64,000 nucleotides of DNA from Arcuatula senhousia. Taxonomy: Eukaryota > Mollusca > Bivalvia > Mytilida > Mytilidae. Location: positions 1,798,001 through 1,862,000 of the forward strand of contig OZ020314.1 of NCBI GenBank assembly GCA_963971305.1, read 5' to 3'. The notes below the pieces were generated by a model. It had not been told where the DNA came from, ran no database searches, and worked only from the letters and a program-made list of their open reading frames with translations. Shown in pieces: positions 33,618 through 44,672 of this stretch; position 1 is the stretch's first letter, and the number at the start of each line of letters is the position of its first letter. A program made the translations under genes and the position numbers.

Positions 33618-36600
33618 GTACTATAACAAATGTCTGTAAGTCAAAGTCAATATTTTGTTTACATTGTAAAATATTTTCAAGCCAAGCAAAAAAGACGAAC
33701 ATTAACCATGTACAGCAAAAAGCACAATATGCATAGTGTAAGATCAGAACAAAACAAAGTAATAACAAAGCGACTGGCAACTAATTAATACAATTGTCGT
33801 GAAAGATACTATGATATTCTATAATTGATGATTAAAATATCACATTGTCATATTGATAAAAAATACAGCAACATAATCTCAGTATTAGACTAAATGATGT
33901 AAATCAATATATGAAAGATGATATGTTCCTCGGAACTGTAACCTGTAATTAATGTTATGTTGACTTGGAATTTCATGTTATTATACCTTGAACAGTTATG
34001 CTGTCATACCATCTGATTTTCATTTTGTAGGTTCATTTGATCCAGTATCACCCGAGGAGACCAACTTTCTACGTTTTTACCTTCTATGTCAGAACTTGGC
34101 CACTGATTCTGTTCGTAGTTTCTTTGATAGAAAGGTTACTCCAGTTGACCTTCATCAACATTTAAGGACCTATGAGATTGATTTAAGAGGAAAATGGAGA
34201 TGCTTCCCAGAACAACTAAAAGCCCTTTTCCCAGGTAATTTTTGTCTCGCCTGCGAGGCAGAGCGGGACATAGGTGTTACTTTACTGGCGGCGGCGACGG
34301 CGGCGTTAACTTTTTGAAAATGTTTTTTGAGCACCTCCATATCTCAAGAACTATAGGTCCCGGGTTGATAAAACTTGGTATGGATATGCCAAAGTCGTAG
34401 CTTAGCACCATTGCATCCCCATCTTTTGACCTTGACCTTGATTTTTCGGTTGATTGACTTTGACAGTTTTCAATACATATAATAGCAATGGAAAAGTTTT
34501 GCGAGCACCTCCATATCTCAAGAACTATAGGTCCTAGGTTGATGAAACTTGGTATGCATAAGCGCCAGTAGTAGCTTAGCACAGTTACATCCTCATCTTT
34601 TGACCTTGGCCTTGATTTTCCGGTTGAGTGACTTTATCATTGATTATTTTTATTGCATATATTTGCAATGTTTAAGTTCTATCTTTTGATCTCAGAAACT
34701 GAAAATCCATGTATTTTCAAAATATAGTGGAAGTAAGAAAGAATAATTGTTTCTGATGGTGCAAGCAGGCTGTTAACTCTTGTTAGGCTATTGATGAGCT
34801 CACTTTAAAGAAAACAATCTTTAGTTCAGTGCTGAGAAAATCATATCGAAGAGAATCGAATCGTCCTATTAAACATATGAAATGGCTGAAAATAACCGTG
34901 TCGTTCTTGTGAAGATCGAGGATCCTATCGAATAAACCATGTAAACTTTGGTGTTTTTACAGTATATTCAAATATAAAAGTATCTTAAGATACATGTAGC
35001 TGAATTTCTCGTACATTGTTTGATATTTTTTTCGAAGTGTTTTATTTATTATCTTGTTTGTAATTTAATAGAATCTGATGGGTGGTGAAAAATAAAAAAA
35101 TTAAACACCACGCGGACAGACTGATATTTGTCACAATAAGCACATTTCCTTATCGAGAGTTATCGGCCAGCGGGCGTCCTGTTAAAACAGGAAATTGACC
35201 AATTTCAAACTGTTAATTTGTTTACCTGAGTTTATCAAATTACCTTTAAAATTCACCTGAATATTCTTGAATCATTTTGATATTAACAGTACTAAATAAG
35301 ATACTACATGTATAAGGTAAGATTTGAATATGAAATGTATAAGATTTCAAAGATTGAATTTGGAAAAAAAACTGTACAATTGACTTTAACTGTTCCTTTG
35401 GAAAAATGTGTGATAGAAATGAAAAGAAAAATAGTCTTAACAAAGAAACAAAATATACTCTTTCTAACAATGTATATATTTCATATGTACGATTCATTAT
35501 GAAAAAGCTACTCGCTTGTAATGCAAGTGCCTATTTCAACTAGCCGAATCTGAATTTACAAATTAGCGCGGAGCCACTGTTATTTTGGATTTATCGTGGA
35601 GACCAATCTCTTTAAATTATTGTCTCACTTCAGTGTTAGACTTTAAAACTATATTTCTTGAATTTCATCAAATTTGTCCACTTATCACCTAGTTGTGAAA
35701 AAATAATGATATCATTATTTGTACAAATCCCTGTTTGTGTTTTATGCCGGGGACATAAATGTTTAGGTCCATTTGTCATTTCGTTACTCTGTTCCAATGT
35801 TGCAAGATGGGGCATTTTTGGAATTTGGAATTATGTCTGGTCTTCCCAGAAGGGGGAGACATATTGTTTTTGTGTCAGTTCTTCTTTTTCTTCTTTTTCT
35901 TTTTCTTCTTCTTCTTCTTCTTCTTCTTCTTCTTCCTCTTTTTCTTCTTCTTCTTCTTCTTCTTCTTCTTCTTCTTCTTCTTCTTCTTCTTCTTCTTCTT
36001 CTTCTTCTTCTTCTTCTTCTTCTTCTTCTTCTTCTTCTGCTTCTTCTTCTTCTTCTTCTTTTTCTTCTTCTTCTTCTTCTTCTTCTTCTTCTTCTTCTTC
36101 TTCTTCTTCTTCTTCTTCTTCTTCTTCTTCTTCTTCTTCTTCTCATACAAAGCGTGTCCAGGTCATAACTTTTTGATCCTTTGATATAAGGCTTTGATAT
36201 TTGGCATGTGGATGTATCACTATGAGATGATGTGTCGCATACCAGAATGACCTTCATATGACCTTGACCTTTGACTTAAAGGTCAAATTAATGCAATTTA
36301 ATATGCAAAATGTGTCTAGGCCATAACTTGTTTTGTTTTTAGATATAGAGCTTTGATATTTGGCATGTAGATGTATCACCATAAGACGATATGTCATGTA
36401 CCAAAATAATCTAAATATGACCTTGACCTTTGACCTCAAGGTCAATTTAATACTAATTTTACATGCAAAGCATGTCCGGGCCATAACTTTTTTATCCTTT
36501 GACATAGGGCTTTGATATTTAGCATGTGGACGTATCACCATGAGACGATATGTTGCGTACCATAATGACCTTCTTATGACCTTGACCTTTGACTTCAAGG

Positions 36601-39600
36601 TTAAATATATACTAATTTTACATGCAAAGTGTGTCAAGGTCATAACTTTTCTATCCTTTTAGATAGGACTTTGATGTTTGGCATGTGGATGTATCTTGAG
36701 AGGATGTGTTGCATACCAGAATGACCTTCATATGATCTTGACCTTTGATCCCAAGGTCAAATTAATGGTAATCCAAATTGTGTCAGGGTCATAAGTTGTT
36801 CTTTAACATAGGGCTTTTATATTTGGCATGTGGATGTAGCACCATGAGACGATGTGTTGCGTACCAGAATGACTTTCATATGACCTTGACCTATGACTTC
36901 AAGGTCAAATTAGTACATTTTTACATGCAGAGTGTGTCAGGGTCATAATTTCTTTGTTCTTTGACATAGGAATTTAATATTGACATGTAGATGTATTACC
37001 ATGAAATGATGTGTCGCATACAGAATGACCTTTATATAACCTTGACCTTTGACCTCTAGATCAAATCAATGCTAATTTTACATGTAAAACAGGTCTTGGC
37101 CATATATACTTTTTACCCTTTGACATAGGGTTTTCATATTTGACATGGTGATGTGTCGTCGTTGGAACAATGTGTTGACAACCTTAATAACCTTGACCTG
37201 TGACTTCAAGGTCAAATAATGCTAATTTTACATGCAAAACCTTCCCGGCCATAACTTGTTTATCCTTTGACATATGGCTTTAGAATGTACATGTATTGTT
37301 ATTAAACAATTTGTTGTACAATGTATGCCATTGTGACTTTGACCTTTTGACCTCAAGGTTGAACTTATTTTGGCAAATTTAGGAAGGGGAGACATCCGTT
37401 TTAGTGGACTAAAACAGTTTTTCCTAGTTTATAAATATCTTTCTGAATTTTTTGTAGCCATTGTTAATAAGATTAGCATTATCTTTTAATGTTTTTGAGA
37501 AAATAGTGCTAAAGGGTCTGAATAGAAAAATCTAAGAATTTTTTTACGGTTCATTGAAGTTCATCAAAATGCCATTTCACCCCTGATATTTACTAACCTT
37601 AATTATCATGTTTATTGAATTAATTTTGTACTGTAGATGTACCACATTTACCACAGTCAACAAATTTTGACTTTTCCTTGTTGTATAAACTGATAAGGAA
37701 TACATTACCAGTCCCATCACCTGCTCAAGGATGGGGTAAAGAACCACTCACCAGTGATGTATCAGAGACAGATGATGTGGAGCGAGTCAGAAAGTTCCGA
37801 AATTTTTTGGCACACAGTGAGCAGTGTTTGCTAACTGATAGTGATTTCCAAATGAAGTGGACGGAGTTAAGTCAGGCAAGTAGCTTTATAATAACTGATA
37901 GTGATTACCAAATGAAGTGGACTGAGTAAAGTCAGGCAAGTAGCTTTATAATAACTAATAGTGATTACCAAATACAGTGGACTGAGTTAAGTCAGGCAAG
38001 AAGCTTTATACTAACTGAGAGTGATTAACAAATGAAGTGGACTGAGTGAAGTCAGGCAAATAGCTTTATAATAACTGATAGTGATTACCAAATAAAGTAG
38101 ACTGAGTTTAGTCAGGCAAGTAGCTTTATATTAACTGAGAGTGATTACCAAATGAAGTGGACTGAGTTAAGTCGGGCAAGTAGCTTTATAATAACTGATA
38201 GTGATTACCAAATGAAGTGGACTGAGTTAAGTCAGGCAAGTAGCTTTATAATAACTGAGAGTGATTACCAAATGAAGTGAACTGAGTTAAGTCAGGCAAG
38301 TAGCTTTATAATAACTGACAGTGATTACCAAATGAAGTGGACTGAGTTAAGTCAGGCAAGTAGCTTCATAATAACTGATAGTGATTACCAGATGAAGTGG
38401 ACTGAGTTAAGTCAGGCAAGTAGCTTTATAATAACTGAAAGTGATTATCAAATAAAGTGGACTGAGTTAAGTCAGGCAAGTAGCTTTATAATAACTGAGA
38501 GTGATTACCAAATGAAGTGAACTGAGTTAAGTCAGGCAAGTAGCTTTATAATAACTGAGAGTGATTACCAGATGAAGTGGACTGAGTTAAGTCAGGCAAG
38601 TAACTTTATAATAACTGATAGTGATTACGAAATAAAGTGGACTAAGTTAAGTCAGGCAAGTAGCTTTATAATAACTGATAGTGATTACCAAATGAAGTGG
38701 ACTGAGTTAAGTCAGGCAAGTAGCTTTATAATAACTGATAGAGATTACCAAATAAAGTGGACTGAGTTAAGGCAGGCAAGTAGCTTTATAATAACTGAGA
38801 GTGACTACCAAATGAGGTGGACTGAGTTAAGTCAGGCAAGTAGCTTTATAACAACTGATAGTGATTACTAAATGAAGTGGACTGAGTTAAGTCAGGCACG
38901 CAACTTTATGATATTTTTGTCCAATTGTTTCCTGCCTTTTGCAAAACATTGGAGAGTACAATTCTCTATTTAATCTGTATGTCTGTTGGTCATTCCATAT
39001 CAATATACCTTGATTGTGCCTTGGTAGAATATCATGAAACTTTCATACATATTATAACGTAATAAAGATGCCTCTTCATGTTTTGTTTAAACGTAAAATT
39101 TGAAGGTCTCAAGTTTTGATAACTTGGAAATGCTAATGAAATGGGTATCCAAAGCCTAGCCTATGACAATATACATTAAGTATTATAAGATGTACCCATT
39201 TTAAAACTTATAAGATTAGTAGTAAGCCTTGAGTCTGAACTGAGTTGGGACTAAATAGACAAAGGGTAACAAGGTTTTGAAACACTTAGAAATCTTACAA
39301 TGTTTGGAAGCCTATTACTTTTGGGGTCCATTTTGAAGTTTACAAGTTTCGCGAGGCAGGGAAGTTTGGGGTATGTTTAACATGAACATTTAACATTAAA
39401 TACACATTGATGTAGGTGTAGCATTTACTGCTAAAAAGAACATGTATTGCAATAAAACAAAACGACAGAAAATTCAACAAACGCCAGTCATGCCAGTACC
39501 ATCTATAAATGTCTTAACAAAACCACACATGAAATACAGTTAGAATTCCCTATTAAATACATTCAAATTTAAATCACACCTTAAACAGAGTACTTTACCT

Positions 39601-42600
39601 AATAAAGAAAATGTGTTAATGTTGAGAACTTTTTAAATTGATTTTCCATAAAAAATGGAGAAAATATATCCCCCATAAAAAAGGTTACAAATGATTATTT
39701 ATTGTGTGTTAAATAAAGTACTTTGACCTACATGTATGCCTTGGAAAAAATGGGCACATCTTGTGTTGGTTGAATGCTAAATTTATTGGGTTTCACAACA
39801 ATCAAAATCAAGAAACAGGGTGTCACAAAGTTAAAGGAAAAATCAGTATTCAATAAAGTCAAACAGACCCTAAATAAAAAGTTCTAAATAAAATAGTACA
39901 TTTAATACCCTTAGTACTATTATATTTTGAACTTTTGATTTAGTTGATTAAAGAATATATCTATAAATACATGTATTTAAAAAAAATCAAATATATATTA
40001 ATATCAAATAAATCCTAATAATGCAAACAAGGAAACATAATAAATTAAAAACAGCTCACTTGTTAAAATGTAATACAGCACTTTAACATTTGTTAAAAAT
40101 GTAAAAATGTAAAAAAAAATGTACTTTATTAATACAGGCAATTCGGAGATTAAGTGGAGGCTCCTTAACTACCGAGGTTAATGACTTAGAACACAAAAGA
40201 TTGGACCAAGATATCAGCAGTCAAATGGCGGATGATATCCTACAATTTAGGAAAGAATTGAAAGATCAAAAAGCAAGAATTGAAAGTCTAGAGGCTCGGC
40301 CAGTACCACAACATATACTAAAACACATTAGAGGTAAGAACTATAATAGAAAGTCTTGATGCTCGACCAGTACCACAATATATACCAAAGCACATCAGAG
40401 GCAAGATCTATTGGTCTTAGGTTGGACCTTTTCAAGAGCAAATATCAAAACACATGAGAGAAGCAAATGCACCAAAAGCCCGAAAGGGCAACGACAAAAC
40501 CGGTAAACATGAACAAGAACAGCACAAGGAAACACAAAATCAACCGAACAGAAATCAACAAAGCGAACTCAAGTCGTAACAAGTGTGAACTTGGGTGCTC
40601 CTGAATAGTAAGTGGTTCCTATCTGTTATAGCACATCTGTCATGTTGCTAATTTCCAATTCAGTGTGTCAAATCTGGTAAAGGAAGACAAAACAAAACCC
40701 TATGACAAACCAACATCTGCACTCATCTGAGAGATAGAAATCCTATATCTATCTATGAGTATATGGTGTCTACCTTAAAATTTCTTGAGTAAAGACAGCA
40801 ACCGAGGAGCAACATAACCCTGTGTTAGCAATTTCTTTTTCAAATGTGACGCTCTGCCAAGATGTATTAACATCACTTAATGTGGAGCTGGAATTAATGA
40901 TGATTTGTTGTTATGGAAAATTTACATGTACTTATGTTTTTTAGTCAAACGTTTCTTATACCTGGAAAAAGAATATTTTGTGATATAATTATTGAATTAA
41001 AAATCAAATAGACAATAACGAGAAGTGGAATAGGTGTACACGACACAACCAGCATGAAAAAAGCAACAATTTAAAAAATCAAAGTATTTTTGCAAAAACA
41101 TATTTATCACTTCAATTAAACATTTTTTATAAATAGGTTGGTAGCAAATCTTATGTGTTCACTCATGTTTTTAATTGAGTTGATGTTACTGATTGCAAGA
41201 AGCAAAAATGTACCAAAGGTGTACCAAAGATGTTCCAAAGGTGTACCAAAGGTGTACCAACTACGCAGTCAAATATTCTTAATAAAAAAAAAACAAATAC
41301 CAACTACGCAGTCAAATATTGTTAATCCAAAAAAAAAAAAAAAACAAATACCAACTACGCAGTCAAATATTGTTATTCCAAAAAAAAGAAAATCATTTGG
41401 CCCAAATTCATCAGAACAAAAAGAAAACCAAAAACTACCAAACCACGATCAGCAAATAAAGTAATAACATAACTACCAAACTTGAATGATCAATCTCATA
41501 GTCCAGAGAAAATAACAAAAACGAATCAGTCATACCGGAGAATTGGTGGATCGCAATGGTCTTGACTTGGTACAGGCATTTCAAAGGAAATGTTGGGTTA
41601 ACATAAACCAAAGTCAAAATTTAGTTGTATTAATTTTATATGCCCCTGCTTCGAAGAAGAGGAGGATATACTGTTTTTCCTGTGTCTATAGTTCTGTGGT
41701 TTAGTAGTTTTCATTCACTTAGTGTATAACTCAGCAACGTGCTTGAAATTGACATGATGTACTGTGGGATTTTTATTTTATTTTAGATCGATCAGAAGTC
41801 AACTTCCTGTTTACTGAAAACTTTTTTTTTGTCGAAATATTACTTCAATTCCATCACACTTTTCATACATGAACTGCAAAATATTAGCATATATTTAGTG
41901 TTTGCACAATAATGTTAGTTCTAGTAATGTGATTGATATTAACTTATATTAAACTCATGGCATAGTTGTGAGGCAGTAAACAATTATATATTTTGCATTG
42001 TTTTTTATTATTTTTTTCAGATGGTCAAATTACTCAGCTAAATACATGGGCAGTAGAAGATGTGGTGTTCTACAGTAGAACAGCAGCTGTAGAAGAAGTT
42101 ACAGACAAACTAAACCAACATCAGATTGTGACAATAATAGGAGGTCCTGGAGCTGGGAAGACAAGCATTGCAAGACATATAGCCCTGGAATACCAGAAAC
42201 AAAAATTTGAAGTGGTACCGATTTGTCAACTAGAGGACATTATACAGTTTGGTGACAAGTCTGTATCTCAGGTTTTTGTACTTGACGATGTTTTAGGCGT
42301 TTTTTCTTTTGATGTATCATTATATAACAAATTGAATAACATTAAAACCAGTATTTTGTCAGCAATAGGTAAACAATCAAAAGTTATTTGTACTAGCAGA
42401 ACATTAGTGTATAACCAGGCTAACAAAGTTGGTAGTTTTGTACTAGAAAATGTTATTGATGTTGAGAGTAAGTCAAACCAGTTAACTGTATCTGATAAGA
42501 TAAATATATTTAAAAACCATTGTACAAACAAAGATGTTAGGGAAAAGTTTGATAATCTATTATTTGAGAATTGTCATTTTATGTTTCCATTGTTATGTAG

Positions 42601-44554
42601 AATTTTTGCAGCATCAGATCAATATTTAAAGAATCCAAAAGCTTTTTTTGGTCACCCACTGGAATGTGTTAAAGATGAACTGGACAAAATGGCTGAATTC
42701 CAGAAAACACAATATGCAGTTTTGGTCCTCTGTATGATGAACTCCAAGAAAATTTCAAGTTTGAACAAACCTTTGACATCCATCAATAAGGAATTAACAT
42801 ATGCCATCTTTGACTCATGCAGTGATTCTGCCAACCCAACTAACAGTCAGATAAACCAAGCACTACAACATTTATCTGGAACATACCTCACTAAATATGG
42901 TGACCACTACACATTTATCCATGACTCTATATATGAAATTGTTGCTTACCATTTTGGAAAACAACATGTAGAACTCATGATAAAATACATGTCCAGTACT
43001 TTTGTTCGGAATAAACTTGTTATATCAGGAACAGAATCACTTGATCAGCTCAGTATTGAAGTCACAGAAAACATGTATCCATTATTAGCTGACCAACTGT
43101 TAAAAGATATAAAAGATGGAAAGCTGTATGATGTATTTGCCAACCCTGCTCTTTCTCATAAACACTTTGTTAATGTCTTCATTGACATTCTAAAGAAACA
43201 GTTGTCATATCAACAGTTCAAAAAAATGTTCCTTACCGTGATGAAAGGTAATACCCGCCACATAACACAACAGAGTAAAAAGATGGCAGAAAACAAGGAA
43301 GAGGGTACTCGGAATGATGATGAAGCAAACCGTCAGAGGCTGTTGTTAGGGTTTGCATGGATGGATGATAAATATAATCGTTACAGTTACTTCATACGTA
43401 TCATCAGCTTCATTATATACTATGGACGTAGTCATCTGTTACAGAGTATCATAGATTATGTCGTCAGTCAACATCATAAAGTAGGAGATTATTTCTTCAG
43501 TAAACATTATAAAGTGGCATCTGTAATTGGATCTGATCTATCAGAACAATCACGGTTACTAACCTTAGCAGTCTACAGTGGTAATGAAGATATTTTACAG
43601 GTTTTATTAAAGTATACAGAAAATAATGCTGTAAATGTATCAGCAGATCGTGACAAGAATCCTTACCGTAATTATCATAGACATCACACACCACTTACAG
43701 CAGCATGCCATATTGGTAACATGTCTGCTGTTAAGATTCTTTTAGAGATGAATGGAATAATTAACCCTGAAAATAAACCTTACTACACACCATTGACTGC
43801 AGCATCAGAGAGGGGACACCTTGATATTGTAATACACCTGGTTAACCATGGTGGGGATGTGAACCTCTGTTCTAGTATTTTTGGATCACCCCTGTACACT
43901 GCAGCAAGGGAAGGACACCTTGATATCGTTTCTTACCTTGTTAAACATGGTGGGAATGTGAACCTCTGCAATAAGTATAATGAATCACCTCTGTATGCTG
44001 CAGCAGAGGTAGGATACCTTAATATTGTTTCTGTCTTGGTTGAACATGGTGGGGATGTGAACCTCTGTACTATACTTAATGAATCACCTCTGTACACTGC
44101 AGCAGGGGAAGGACACCTTGAAATTGTAGCATACCTGGTTAACCATGGTGGGGATGTGAACCTCTGTTCTAGTATTTTTGGATCACCTCTGTACATTGCA
44201 GCAAGGAGAGGACACCTTGGTATTGTGTCTTTCTTGGTTGAACATGGTGGGGATGTGAACCTCTGTACTGAGGATAATGAATCACCTCTGTACACTGCAG
44301 CAGGGAACGGACTTCTTGATATTATTTCTTTCTTGGTTGAACATGGTGGGGATGTGAACCTCTGTAATATAAATTATGAATCACCTCTGTGGGCTGCCTC
44401 ATTGTATGGACATTATGATGTTGTTAAATTCCTGCTTGAGAATGGAGCAAAATTAAATCACGGGAGATCTCCAATTGATGTAGCAAGACAAACAGGACGA
44501 TTAAGACATGCAGACATAGTAGAGCTTTTACAAAGATACCAATCTGTCGATTAA
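32420..44554 (+). CDS. Gene 2: intact five-exon Ser/Thr-rich-HEPN-coiled coil-STAND NTPase-ankyrin protein
   Basis: Joining 32420-33617, 34031-34234, 37637-37875, 40138-40333 and 42021-44554 gives 4371 nt and 1456 residues with every junction in phase (1,1,0,1). Domains: myristoylation-like N-terminus (1-7), Ser/Thr-rich repeats (about 20-395), DZIP3-type HEPN (about 400-547) with R522-N-F-L-A-H527, coiled coil (548-612), STAND NTPase (from 613; Walker A 653-661, Walker B 697-702), helical region, and ankyrin repeats (about 1168-1456). Families of this type act as intracellular sensor-switch proteins. The HEPN motif suggests RNA cleavage as output, and an antiviral or immune role is inferred from architecture only. 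Intron 3 uses a GC donor. Confidence 0.85.
34031..34234 (+). CDS. Gene 2 exon 2: HEPN domain, first half
   Basis: 204 nt between 'cattttgtag' and 'CCAG|gtaatt', phase 1 to 1. It encodes GSFDPVSPEETNFLRFYLLC, LATDSVRSFFDRKV, HQHLRTYEIDLRG and LKALFPG. It aligns with the gene 1 exon at 3825. A hairpin-headed repeat begins 10 nt after the donor, so the intron start has been altered by an insertion. Confidence 0.85.
34244..34640 (+). repeat. Hairpin-headed dispersed repeat with two ~170-bp units
   Basis: The hairpin 'gtctcgcctgcgaggcagagcgggac' motif (positions 34,244-34,270) is followed by two units sharing 'cacctccatatctcaagaac', 'gatgaaacttggtatg' and 'atcttttgaccttg'. Intronic, noncoding. 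Confidence 0.65.
34640..35740. other. Intron 2 of gene 2, nothing recognised
   Basis: AT-rich intronic sequence. The frames at 35,246-35,502 have no domains. Confidence 0.5.
35878..36143 (+). repeat. Long TTC/GAA microsatellite
   Basis: About 265 bp of almost uninterrupted (TTC)n in intron 2 of gene 2, preceded by a hairpin-headed repeat ('cttcccagaagggggagaca', 35,842). Poly-Ser, poly-Phe, poly-Leu, poly-Lys and poly-Arg frames over it are artefacts. Confidence 0.97.
36144..37390 (+). repeat. ~160-bp tandem repeat rich in TGACCTTGACCTTTGAC
   Basis: About seven to eight units share 'gaccttgacctttgac', 'caaggtcaaatt', 'ttacatgcaaag', 'gtcataacttttt', 'gctttgatatttggcatgtg' and 'tatcaccatgagacgatgtg'. 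Noncoding, in intron 2 of gene 2. Confidence 0.9.
37637..37875 (+). CDS. Gene 2 exon 3: HEPN second half with R-x4-H, GC splice donor
   Basis: 239 nt after 'gtactgtag', phase 1 to 0, ending GAGTTAAGTCAG|gcaagt. The donor is GC instead of GT but otherwise matches the strong GC-AG donor consensus; gene 1 has GT here. It encodes TNFDFSLLYKLIRNTLPVPS, DDVERVRKFRNFLAH and MKWTELSQ. RNFLAH is the putative HEPN ribonuclease motif. The last ~45 nt of the exon plus the first ~15 nt of the intron are the unit of the tandem array that follows. Splicing to AIRRLSGGSL of exon 4 reproduces the gene 1 junction. Confidence 0.85.
37861..38909 (+). repeat. 60-bp tandem array made of the exon 3 end and splice donor
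   Basis: Seventeen 60-bp periods and a partial one, each reading 'actgagttaagtcaggcaag', 'tagctttataataactgata' and 'gtgattaccaaatgaagtgg'. Nearly every unit keeps cag|gcaagt, and the last has cag|gcacgc. Because 60 is divisible by 3, several units stay open in the exon frame (TELSQASSFIITDSDYQMKW), but the second unit has TAA at 37927-37929. Confidence 0.95.
38910..40137. other. Rest of intron 3 of gene 2
   Basis: AT-rich sequence without recognised repeats or frames. It ends in 'aatacag', the acceptor of exon 4. Confidence 0.6.
40138..40333 (+). CDS. Gene 2 exon 4: coiled-coil linker
   Basis: 196 nt, phase 0 to 1, ending AGAG|gtaaga. It encodes AIRRLSGGSLTTEVNDLEHK, RLDQDISSQMADDILQFRK, ELKDQKARIESLEA and VPQHILKHIRG. 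It is a shorter coiled coil than in gene 1 (14 residues fewer). It joins HEPN to the NTPase. Confidence 0.84.
40340..40405 (+). repeat. Duplicated tail of exon 4
   Basis: The sequence encoding ESLDARPVPQYIPKHIRG recurs just after the exon 4 donor and ends agag|gcaaga, a GC donor. It is closer in places to the gene 1 exon end than to exon 4 itself. It is probably a decoy or relic and not a separate exon, because no acceptor precedes it. Confidence 0.7.
40455..40868 (-). mobile_element. Penelope-like 3' end fragment
   Basis: The minus strand reads RASHLKKKLLTQGYVAPRLL, SLLKKF, a stop, GRHHILIDRYRISISQMSAD and then the noncoding tail ending 'gggcttttggtgca'. It is inserted in intron 4 of gene 2. 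Confidence 0.7.
40870..42020. other. Rest of intron 4 of gene 2
   Basis: Contains small tandem repeats 'aaaggtgtacc' and 'aaataccaactacgcagtca' (41,215-41,375), a hairpin-headed repeat at 41,641 ('tgcccctgcttcgaagaaga') and sequence homologous to the gene 1 intron ('gttgatgttactgattgcaa' as at 12,343). It ends in 'tttttttcag'. Confidence 0.6.
42021..44554 (+). CDS. Gene 2 exon 5: STAND NTPase and ankyrin repeats
   Basis: 2534 nt starting in phase 1 and ending TAA at 44552-44554. It encodes DGQITQLNTWAVEDVVFYS, Walker A IIGGPGAGKTSIARHIAL, Walker B VFVLDDVLGVF and a sensor-like CTSRTLVYN, consistent with the nSTAND3-type P-loop NTPase of animal STAND proteins. A helical region includes TFIHDSIYEIVAYHFGKQHV and GFAWMDD. 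Then come LLTLAVYSGNEDILQVLLK and about nine ankyrin repeats ending in the cap DIVELLQRYQSVD. Two blocks of three ankyrin repeats, 297 nt apart, share the unusual CSSIFG loop (43,870 and 44,167), a recent internal duplication not present in gene 1. The ankyrin array is the likely ligand sensor. Confidence 0.9.
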
Positions 44555-44602
44555 ATACTTATAACATAAAGCTATTTTAGACTGAGAATACAATTTATAT
44601 CG

Positions 44603-44672
44603 TTGATGCAGCAAGACTAGACAGAAATTAAGACACTGTAGAACTTTTACAAAAATACCAAGCTGTCAATTG
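44603..44672 (+). repeat. Duplicate of the last coding segment after the stop
   Basis: 'gttgatgcagcaagactaga' through 'aaaataccaagctgtcaatt' is a decayed second copy of the end of exon 5 (DVARQ...ELLQRYQSV). It lies in the 3' UTR region and is closer to the gene 1 terminus in wording ('gatgcagcaaga', 'gtcaatt'). Confidence 0.7.

Noticed and set aside
35658..36257. Poly-Ser, poly-Phe, poly-Leu, poly-Lys and poly-Arg frames
   Set aside because: They are translations of the TTC/GAA microsatellite.
37861..38909. Regular array resembling a CRISPR array
   Set aside because: The units are contiguous with no unique spacers, in a eukaryotic intron, and derived from an exon end.
43933..44295. Minus-strand frame over the ankyrin repeats
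   Set aside because: Antisense shadow kept open by the 99-bp ankyrin repeat period.
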